Source: Ruminococcus_C callidus (GTDB lineage: Bacteria > Bacillota > Clostridia > Oscillospirales > Ruminococcaceae). From it: DNA of 64,000 nucleotides. The position numbers and the translations under genes were made by a program. Under the pieces are notes generated by a model. The model made no database searches and was not told the origin of the DNA. It saw only the letters and a program-made list of their open reading frames with translations. The stretch covers positions 2,914,001 through 2,978,000 of the forward strand of contig NZ_CP186925.1 in the NCBI RefSeq assembly GCF_049562855.1. The letters run 5' to 3'. This document shows, one piece after another, positions 57,865 to 64,000 of this stretch; the first letter of the stretch is position 1, and the number at the start of each line of letters is the position of its first letter.

Positions 57865-59367
57865 TCAAGACATATCCTGCATTTCTGTCCGAGCCAGCGT
57901 TTCCACGATTTCCCGTGCCTTTGCCTCCGGCAGAGCCGTCAGCTTGAACCGCTGCTGGCGGGGCCCGTTACAGGTGATATACAGATGACAAACGCCGTAC
58001 ATCTTCTGTGCGGGTGTCTGCATCAGGTCCGTGCGGACAATGCGGGCGTGGTTCACCGTAATGGTGTGGAACGTGAACCAACTGCAAAAATGCATCTGCA
58101 AATACTGGTCGTCCATGGTGACCGATTCTGTGAACATCGCCACAATGCGGATACACAGCAACCACACCAGCGGAATAATCAGCATCACGGAACAGAACCG
58201 AATGATCGCCCCCAGATTCGGCAGCAGCCACAGCAGAATAAACCGTGCCGGCAGAATCGCACAAAGCCCGATCACCGGCGGCCACACAAAGGACCAGAAA
58301 AACCGGATATTGGAGCGTGCATGAAGTTTCGGGTGCTCCATGACCGGCACCGTGTGCAGCTTTTCCAATAGTGCCTGTGAGCCTTTTTTCCGAATCAGCG
58401 GAATCAGCACCGGCAGCGTATCCCGCCGGCTGCCGTAGCCGGGGCAGCGAATGTGGAGGGATACCATACCGAATATCTTCATCAGCAGATTCTGCCGCAG
58501 GTCGGGGAAAATAATGGCGTTGTCCCGCAGATGATACCGCCGGCGGGTGAGGATTCCCGTATGCACCGAGATGAACTCCTCCCCGAACCGCATGCGGAAT
58601 CTGCCGTACCGCAGCAGGTTCCGCCCAAACGAGATCAGCCACAACGCCAGAATCACAATGCCGATCGTAATGGCGATTCGCGGCACGCCGTGGAACGCTG
58701 TCGATGCTCTGTCGGTGGCATCTTCCAGAATTTGCTGTGCCTGAAACTGCTTTACCAGATCGGAAGTGATGCGTCCACCCTGAAAGCAGATGGTGGCAAT
58801 GTATATCGCACCGGAAAAGCTGCTGGAGAACAACGCCGAGAACAACAGCATTCGCCACGCCGGCGTGTGATACGCCACCGCACCGGTGCTGCCATTTTGC
58901 AGCACGGGAATGTGCTGCCGTAGCCGGTGCAGATCCCGCAGATACAAGGTCAGGTGCATATCCGCTTCCGGCACAGCACCGGCTGCGGTGCTGATCTGCA
59001 AACAGGCTGCCCGCAGAGGGCGGAGGTAAAACGGGTGTTCCTCCACTGTGGAGGCAATACGTTCCAGCGGGATCTCCGTCCCCCGCCGCAGGAGGATCCC
59101 GCTTTGGGAACGAATGGAAACTTCGTCGAAATAATATGTGCAGGCATGCCAGCGAAGCGTACCGATGCCCAGAATCAGCAGGGCAACCAGCAGGTCAAAC
59201 CACGCACCGGCTCCCCAGTCGATAAGTTTCTGAAGTGAGAACGGATAGAACCGCAGGCTTCGCAGCAGCGGGAAAATCAACAGCCACAGGTTCTTGGCAC
59301 TGTAGCGTAAAATCTTGATCGGGTGTTCCCGATACACTGCCTCACCGGCAGTCCCAAGCCGCATCAT
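57865..59367 (-). CDS. YdbT-like membrane protein with bacterial PH domains
   Basis: A 500-residue protein with three bPH2 domains alternating with membrane-helix pairs: helices LWLLIFPLLRSLRF and LLVALLILGIGTL, PH domain (YYFDEVSIRSQSGILLRRGTEIPLERIASTVEEHPFYLR), helices near 180 and 235, a second PH domain (GEEFISVHTGILTRRRYHLRDNAIIFPDLRQNLLMKI), helices WPPVIGLCAILPARFILLWLLP, and a third PH-like part. Its Bacillus relative YdbT is linked to resistance to certain bacteriocins; the molecular role is unknown. The ATG overlaps the stop of the small PH protein (59364) and has AAAGGAG upstream, forming the familiar two-gene ydbS-ydbT unit. Confidence 0.82.
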   Translation of the reverse strand: MMRLGTAGEAVYREHPIKILRYSAKNLWLLIFPLLRSLRFYPFSLQKLIDWGAGAWFDLLVALLILGIGTLRWHACTYYFDEVSIRSQSGILLRRGTEIPLERIASTVEEHPFYLRPLRAACLQISTAAGAVPEADMHLTLYLRDLHRLRQHIPVLQNGSTGAVAYHTPAWRMLLFSALFSSSFSGAIYIATICFQGGRITSDLVKQFQAQQILEDATDRASTAFHGVPRIAITIGIVILALWLISFGRNLLRYGRFRMRFGEEFISVHTGILTRRRYHLRDNAIIFPDLRQNLLMKIFGMVSLHIRCPGYGSRRDTLPVLIPLIRKKGSQALLEKLHTVPVMEHPKLHARSNIRFFWSFVWPPVIGLCAILPARFILLWLLPNLGAIIRFCSVMLIIPLVWLLCIRIVAMFTESVTMDDQYLQMHFCSWFTFHTITVNHARIVRTDLMQTPAQKMYGVCHLYITCNGPRQQRFKLTALPEAKAREIVETLARTEMQDMS

Positions 59368-59951
59368 GGGCTGCTCCTTTCCGGCGGATCTTCCGCATTG
59401 CTGCCAGTTCCTGACGGCGGCTGCACCGCACTTTCAAACGCATCGAACTGCGGCTCCTGCGGAATGTCTGCGGGATTTCCGGCGACAGGCACTTCCAGTG
59501 TCCGCTGGCTGTGGCTGTAGACCGTCTTTTGCAGAAACGCCTGTATCTCCGCCGCGTCAGAACTGCTCAAAAACGACAGAATGACCGTGCCGCCATAGGC
59601 ATGCAGCGGGATAAAATTCATGCCGGTGGCATCGGCAAAGGGTGCCTGAAAAATGCTGCTGAACTGCAACGCCTGTGTCCGCATGACTTGCTCCTGTATG
59701 AAAAAAATGCCGCATTTTCGGGTGATATGAGTCGCCGATACACAATAGGTCACAGTGCAGAACCACATAGGCAGCAGCAGTGTGGACAGCAGGATCGCTG
59801 CTGCCGCCAGCACTGCCGTCAGTGTCCACAGCAGCCAATGGGGCAGCACTGCCAGAAAGTACCATACCAAACCGATCAGCACCGCCGTCACGATCGGTGT
59901 TGCAATTTGCAGCGTATATTGTGCATGTTTATCCGCAGTATACTGCTTCAT
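59364..59951 (-). CDS. YdbS-like membrane protein with bacterial PH domain
   Basis: A 195-residue protein: two N-terminal helices (IATPIVTAVLIGLVWYFLAVL and LLWTLTAVLAAAAILLSTLLL), then a bPH2 domain (YCVSATHITRKCGIFFIQEQVMRTQALQFSSIFQAPFADATGM...GTVILSFLSSSDAAEIQAFL), then an acidic Pro-rich tail of 45 residues that is probably disordered. It pairs with the larger PH protein, whose start codon it overlaps. The ATG at 59951 follows AGGAGG. The two proteins probably form one membrane complex, as inferred for ydbS/ydbT in Bacillus. Confidence 0.82.
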   Translation of the reverse strand: MKQYTADKHAQYTLQIATPIVTAVLIGLVWYFLAVLPHWLLWTLTAVLAAAAILLSTLLLPMWFCTVTYCVSATHITRKCGIFFIQEQVMRTQALQFSSIFQAPFADATGMNFIPLHAYGGTVILSFLSSSDAAEIQAFLQKTVYSHSQRTLEVPVAGNPADIPQEPQFDAFESAVQPPSGTGSNAEDPPERSSP

Positions 59952-59997
59952 GGATTCCTCCTACAGACATAATCGGGGTTCCTACATTCATATACAT

Positions 59998-60163
59998 TAG
60001 GGTGTGTTGACACTAAGCCTGACACGTGTCTTTTGGGGTGATTTTTCCCCGTTCGTCGTTAAAAATCCTTGCCGTGCGAAAGCACGCCTGCGAATTTTTG
60101 CCTAGAACGGAGAAAAATCACCTCACAAAATTCGCATATCATTATAGTGTCAACACCCCCTAG
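59998..60163. mobile_element. MITE-like element of a third family
   Basis: Ends TAGGGTGTGTTGACACTA and TAGTGTCAACACCCCCTA are inverted with one mismatch over 18 bases. The interior pairs GGTGATTTTTC with GAAAAATCACC and has a GTGCGAAAGCAC hairpin. TAG occurs at both edges and may be part of the target. No coding capacity. Confidence 0.75.
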
Positions 60164-60258
60164 TAGAGCGATCTGCTCTGTTTCTATTATACCCCGAGAA
60201 CACATTTTCGTCAAGAGAATGCGAATAGATTGCACACAAATCCTTTTTATTCCTCATA

Positions 60259-60275
60259 GGCAATACCGCATATAA
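60259..60275 (+). repeat. A-type MITE tip remnant
   Basis: GGCAATACCGCATATAA matches the first 12 bases of the A-type end; the rest is lost. It lies in the upstream region of the symporter gene. Confidence 0.5.
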
Positions 60276-60332
60276 ACCGTTTTGTGCAGACAGATCATGA
60301 TAAACTATAGATATACTGTCAGGAGGAAAATT

Positions 60333-61640
60333 ATGCTGGAACGCGTAGCATCATACATCTGGGGGACAGGGCTGCTGGTGCTGCTGCTGGGGACAGGGCT
60401 GTGCCTGAGTTTCCGGCTGCGGTTCTTCCAGTTCTGGGGCTGGAAAACCATTCTGCGGCGGACGTTCGGCAGCCTGCGTACCAAGTCCGGCAAGGGCGGC
60501 ACTTCCCTTACCCAGTTCCAGACCTTTTCCACTGCTCTTGCCGCCGCGATGGGCACGGGAAACATTCTGGGCGTGGCGGCGGCTCTCTGTCTGGGCGGTG
60601 CCGGTGCAATTTTCTGGATGTGGGTATCCGCCCTGCTGGGCATGGCTCTGACCTACAGCGAAAATGTACTGGCTCTGCGGTATGCCCGCACACTCCCCGA
60701 CGGCACCAAGACAGGCGGCCCCATGGCGTATCTCCGGTTCGGGCTGCACAGTCCCGTTCTGGCAGTATTTTACAGTCTTTGCTGCATCGGTGCTTCGCTG
60801 GGCATGGGCAACATGACACAGAGCAGTGCCATTTCCACCCTTGCTGCGGAGGCGTTCTCCCTGCCGCCGCTGTGGACAGGAATCGGTGTCACGCTTCTGC
60901 TGGGAATTATTTTGCTCCGCGGCACACGCTCCACCGGCAAGGTCATTCAATGGCTCATGCCGGTGCTGTCGGCGGTGTATCTGCTGGCGGCACTGGGAGT
61001 GATCTTCCGGAACGCCGCCGCACTGCCGGCAGCATTCGGGCAGATTTTCCGCGAAGCATTCGGGCTGCATGCCGTAGGCGGCGGAATCTCCGGTGCTGTT
61101 TTGCAGCGTGCTGTGCAGACTGGTCTGCGGCACGGGGTATTTTCCAACGAAGCCGGACTGGGGAGCAGTGCCCTTGTCCACGCCGGCGGCAGTTCCGAAG
61201 ATGCCCAGCTACAGGGCATGTGGAGCATGGTGGAGGTGGCGTTGGATACGCTGGTGTGCTGCACGCTGACGGCTCTGGCAGTTCTCACCAGCGGAGCCAT
61301 GACGCAGGCAGACAACGCCGGCAGCATCATTTCCGCCGCATTTTCGGGCGTTTTCGGGCAAGCCGCACCGGAACTGATGGCAGGCATCACCGCACTGTTT
61401 GCGTTCTGTACGCTGATCGGCTGGTGCTGCTGCGGGGAACAGGCGGTGCGGTATCTGGGCGGCGAAGCGTGGCGGCTGCCCTATCGGGTGTTGTTCTGTC
61501 TGGCGGCAGGCGTAGGGGCTGTGGTTTCCCTGCGGTCGGTGTGGGCACTCTCCGACATTGCCAACGGGCTTATGGCAGTGCCGAACCTGCTGGGGCTGCT
61601 GCTTCTGGGGAAACAGATCGGGACACAACGAGAAAAATAA
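60333..61640 (+). CDS. Sodium:alanine/glycine symporter (AGCS family)
   Basis: A 435-residue secondary transporter with about 11 helices that imports alanine or glycine with sodium. Family signatures: FFQFWGWKTILRRTFGSL, the TSLTQFQTFSTALAAAMGTGNILGVAAALCLGGAGAIFWMWVSALLGMALTYSENVLALRYA region containing the sodium and substrate site, GGPMAYL, and VFSNEAGLGSSALVHA. The ATG at 60333 follows CAGGAGG. The upstream start at 60282 has no site and would add a basic non-membrane stretch. It is a single-gene unit, with an A-type MITE five bases after its stop codon. Confidence 0.93.
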   Translation: MLERVASYIWGTGLLVLLLGTGLCLSFRLRFFQFWGWKTILRRTFGSLRTKSGKGGTSLTQFQTFSTALAAAMGTGNILGVAAALCLGGAGAIFWMWVSALLGMALTYSENVLALRYARTLPDGTKTGGPMAYLRFGLHSPVLAVFYSLCCIGASLGMGNMTQSSAISTLAAEAFSLPPLWTGIGVTLLLGIILLRGTRSTGKVIQWLMPVLSAVYLLAALGVIFRNAAALPAAFGQIFREAFGLHAVGGGISGAVLQRAVQTGLRHGVFSNEAGLGSSALVHAGGSSEDAQLQGMWSMVEVALDTLVCCTLTALAVLTSGAMTQADNAGSIISAAFSGVFGQAAPELMAGITALFAFCTLIGWCCCGEQAVRYLGGEAWRLPYRVLFCLAAGVGAVVSLRSVWALSDIANGLMAVPNLLGLLLLGKQIGTQREK

Positions 61641-61645
61641 CCAAA

Positions 61646-61817
61646 GGCAATACCGCACAAAGAGCGTCTGGCGACTTTGCACGCCATCTGCTTGCAAATT
61701 TCCCGTCATATTTCACAAAAATGCTCGTGAATACATCAAGTATTCACTCCGCTTTTTGTTTCATCTGACGAAAAATTTGACGACGCATCTGTCGCACAAT
61801 CTTTGTGCGGTATTGCC
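61646..61817 (-). mobile_element. A-type MITE, 172 bp, after the symporter gene
   Basis: Perfect tips; perfect duplication CAAA on both sides. Confidence 0.92.
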
Positions 61818-61822
61818 CAAAA

Positions 61823-61862
61823 AAATATTCCCACAGGGAGCACCCCGTGGGAATATTTCTAT
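61823..61862. terminator. Terminator between the MITE and the dockerin gene
   Basis: AAATATTCCCAC pairs with GTGGGAATATTT. It suits both convergent genes. Confidence 0.82.
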
Positions 61863-61908
61863 TTACAGCAATATTTCAAAGTCTGTATCAACATGCGAAG
61901 ACCTGCAA

Positions 61909-63033
61909 TCAGCCCAGAATTTCCGTCCAGGTGGGCTGCAAGCCGGCACCCTTTTCTGCACAGTAGCGGAGCAGTTCAAAGAGATCGGTAGAATCTACGC
62001 TGCCGTTACCGTCAATGTCAGCCGCAAGCAGTTCCTTGCCGGTCAGCGTGCCCTCGTTTCCGGCACCGACATTTGCCGTGTGCTGCAACAGTTCGAAAAC
62101 ATCAGAACTGTCGAGTTCCTTGCTGCCGTCGCAGTCGCCCCGCCCCATCAGCTGTATGGAGCCGTCCGACTCTGCCGCTGTATTGGGGACAGATTCATAC
62201 ATGATATAGGAAACACCTACTCGATCGATTTTCTCTCCGGCTTCCACCATGAGAGAAACTTTCCGCAGCAATTGATAACGCTGCTGCATGTCAAGAAATT
62301 TCTTGGGAATTATAGTACACGTGCCTTTTTCATTTTGTTCGATCTCCACATCAAAGTCCAGATCCAGATCTTCCGGTGTCAGAGCAGCTCCTTCTTTCAG
62401 AGTAACGCAACAAATACCAAAACTGTCTTGACAATCCCACATTGGTGCGATATTGTTTTCCTTTAAAGAAACGCCCCAGACTTCCTGCTGTACCGATACA
62501 AAACCGGACAAGGTCTGGAGGAACTGACAAAGTTTTTCCTCGTCCAGACGATACGATGATGTGCTGAATCGCAGCGTATATGCTCCGTTTCCCTCTGCGG
62601 TCATAGTCAGCTGGCGTGTTTCCGATTCTTCGGTACTCAATGCCTGATCGGCAGTCGGCTCCTCTGCATTTTCCTTTTTGGTCAGCAGACCGCAAAGCTG
62701 TTCTGTCAGTTCCCGCACATCTGCCACGTCCTGCTCCAGCTGAATCCGATATGCATACTCGTTGAGCTGAATCAAATCATCTTGTTCCGCCGTTGCATAG
62801 AAAATGTTGTCATACATGCCTACTGGTGTGGGATCTTTCAAGCCATAGTACATGCTTTCGCCCTTTTCCACATATGCCGTCTTGTCATTTTCCAGCATCT
62901 GCAGCACCTGTGCCAGCGGCACTTCAGCTTCCCCATTCATATGCATGGGGTATGCTGCTGCCGGCATCGTCATTGCACTTCCCAACAGTGCAGCTGCACA
63001 AACAGCAGAAATTATCCTTGTTCTTCTTTTCAT
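61909..63033 (-). CDS. Secreted dockerin protein with an unrecognised N-terminal domain
   Basis: A 374-residue exported protein. A signal peptide (RTRIISAVCAAALLGSAMTMPAAA) is followed by about 260 residues of unknown fold that include a Glu/Asp-rich central part (KKENAEEPTADQALSTEESE) and paired Cys (DCQDSFGICCVTL). The C terminus is a dockerin-like pair of Ca loops, GDCDGSKELDSSDVFELLQHT and ADIDGNGSVDSTDLFELLRYC, more divergent from the LRR-protein dockerins than those are from each other. No glycoside hydrolase, esterase or lyase motif is seen. It could be a non-catalytic cellulosome component. A GAGGT site precedes the ATG. Confidence 0.78.
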   Translation of the reverse strand: MKRRTRIISAVCAAALLGSAMTMPAAAYPMHMNGEAEVPLAQVLQMLENDKTAYVEKGESMYYGLKDPTPVGMYDNIFYATAEQDDLIQLNEYAYRIQLEQDVADVRELTEQLCGLLTKKENAEEPTADQALSTEESETRQLTMTAEGNGAYTLRFSTSSYRLDEEKLCQFLQTLSGFVSVQQEVWGVSLKENNIAPMWDCQDSFGICCVTLKEGAALTPEDLDLDFDVEIEQNEKGTCTIIPKKFLDMQQRYQLLRKVSLMVEAGEKIDRVGVSYIMYESVPNTAAESDGSIQLMGRGDCDGSKELDSSDVFELLQHTANVGAGNEGTLTGKELLAADIDGNGSVDSTDLFELLRYCAEKGAGLQPTWTEILG

Positions 63034-63301
63034 AAAAATCGACCTCGCTTTCTAAAATAATAATATGCTATTGAAAATAAAAAGGAAAACCTTTATAAAA
63101 ATTATATCATTTTTTCGGGGGGGTGTCAAGCCTTTTTATATATTTTGTACGATTTGCACAATAAAAATTGTAACAACTTACAAGAAAAAACGGTACGTCT
63201 GTTGCCAGTGCGTACCGTTTTCTCATAAGGTTATGAAAGAGTTCTAAAAGCGGGTGAAATCTCACCCTGAAAGGAAAGCAAATGTTGTGTGGGAAGTAGC
63301 A
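63034..63301. other. Intergenic region between enolase and the dockerin gene
   Basis: AT-rich upstream sequence of the dockerin gene with a G run (63117-63124) and no clear promoter. A strong hairpin CGGTACG/CGTACCG with flanking A and T runs (63186-63222) and a second stem GGGTGA/TCACCC followed leftward by TTTT (63251-63270) are probable terminators, the latter for enolase. No gene seen. Confidence 0.55.
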
Positions 63302-64000
63302 TTAGTCCCGCTTTACGTGGAATGCTGCCATGCCCGGATATACGGCACTGTCGCCCAGTTCTTCTTCGATGCGGAGCAGCTGGTTGTACTTTGCCACACG
63401 CTCCGAACGGCTGGGAGCACCGGTCTTGATCTGGCAGGTATTCAGTGCAACTGCCAGATCAGCAATGGTCGTATCTGCGGTTTCGCCGGAACGGTGAGAA
63501 GAAATTGCAGTGTAGCCTGCATTGTGAGCCATCTGGATCGCTTCCAGTGTTTCGGAAACAGAACCGATCTGGTTCAGCTTGATCAGAATGGAGTTGCCGC
63601 AGCCCAGTTCGATGCCCTTCTTCAGACGTTCAGTATTGGTAACGAACAGGTCGTCGCCAACCAGCTGTACCTTGCCGCCCAGCTTTGCCGTCAGCTTCTG
63701 CCAGCCTTCCCAGTCTTCTTCGTCCAGAGCGTCTTCGATCGAGATGATCGGATACTTCTCTACCAGATCAGCCCAGTGCTGAATCAGTTCGTCGGAAGTA
63801 AAATCTCTGCCGGACTTCGGCTGGTGATAGAAGCCCTTGCCCTTTTCGCTTTTCCACTCAGAAGAAGCAGCGTCCATCGCGATCATGAAATCCCTGCCCG
63901 GCTCATAGCCTGCTGCCTTTACCGCTTCCAGAATGGTTTCAATGGTTTCGTCATCGCTGGACAGGTTCGGAGCAAAGCCGCCCTCGTCGCCGACAGAAGT
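63302..64000 (-). CDS. eno: Enolase, 5'-truncated by window edge
   Basis: Interconverts 2-phosphoglycerate and phosphoenolpyruvate in glycolysis; in many bacteria it also joins the RNA degradosome. Only the last 232 residues are in the window, entering at TSVGDEGGFAPNLSS. Metal ligands are in FMIAMDAASSEW, PIISIEDALDEEDWEGW and QLVGDDLFVTN; the catalytic Lys is in GNSILIKLNQIGSVSET and the catalytic His in SSHRSGETADTTIADLAVAL. The C-terminal GAPSRSERVAKYNQLLRIEEELG is standard. The frame is open to base 64000, so the start lies beyond the edge. A rho-independent stem lies after the stop codon. Confidence 0.97.
   Translation of the reverse strand, partial: TSVGDEGGFAPNLSSDDETIETILEAVKAAGYEPGRDFMIAMDAASSEWKSEKGKGFYHQPKSGRDFTSDELIQHWADLVEKYPIISIEDALDEEDWEGWQKLTAKLGGKVQLVGDDLFVTNTERLKKGIELGCGNSILIKLNQIGSVSETLEAIQMAHNAGYTAISSHRSGETADTTIADLAVALNTCQIKTGAPSRSERVAKYNQLLRIEEELGDSAVYPGMAAFHVKRD

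Noticed and set aside
12833..61817. Recurring frame of about 57 codons (QYRTKSVWRLCTPSACKF...) in many places, as a possible conserved small protein
   Set aside because: It is one translation frame of the A-type MITE. It has no consistent start or ribosome site and is lost in the B-type and deleted copies.

Overview
The window looks like part of the chromosome of a cellulosome-forming gut Firmicute of the Ruminococcus type. This is inferred from four secreted proteins with type-I-like dockerins (one a PL11 pectin lyase with a Thr/Pro linker), T-box control of tyrS, the gdpP-rplI-dnaB cluster, frequent TTG starts behind strong AGGAGG sites and a moderately GC-rich sequence. Ruminococcus champanellensis or a close relative is my best guess, not a demonstrated identity.

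Layout. 1-8.4 kb (+): cysE end, HAD phosphatase, cysS, cyclophilin-like protein, murA with a long structured leader, a WalJ-type MBL hydrolase, rlmH, a radical SAM protein, and an ECF sigma/anti-sigma pair. 8.5-12.7 kb (-): marR plus a heterodimeric ABC exporter. 13-25 kb: membrane protein, lysC (-), SemiSWEET-like transporter, dockerin-bearing rhamnogalacturonan lyase, asnB, luxS, and a polytopic membrane protein split by an in-frame stop. 25-29.3 kb: two different ftsH genes tail to tail with a decayed dockerin between them. 29.4-36.8 kb (-): rnj, gdpP, rplI, dnaB and tilS, running leftward towards ftsH. 36.8-38.1 kb: a gene desert with two repeat elements and a candidate non-coding RNA. 38-44 kb: O-acetylhomoserine sulfhydrylase, a Cys-rich acidic membrane protein, an LRR-dockerin protein, tyrS behind a Tyr T-box, a small RNA candidate, tRNA-Ala(CGC) and an AT-rich membrane gene. 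44-52.5 kb (-): a giant YfhO-type membrane protein and a second marR-ABC-ABC operon. 52.8-64 kb: CmpB-like and HD-domain proteins, a cell-wall glucosaminidase, a second LRR-dockerin protein, a YdbS/YdbT-like PH-domain pair, an alanine/glycine symporter, another dockerin protein and the end of enolase.

The most striking structure is a dispersed family of small palindromic elements, about 22 loci in 64 kb. Full copies are 172-173 bp with 17-bp terminal inverted repeats (A type GGCAATACCGCACAAAG, B type GGAAACACTGAATAAAG). Internally deleted copies are 32-83 bp. Thirteen of 18 two-ended copies are flanked by perfect 4-bp direct repeats, so this is a MITE family that transposed. Copies sit preferentially between promoter and ribosome binding site, or exactly on stop codons. 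One copy carries a second, unrelated MITE-like insertion. No transposase is present in the window.
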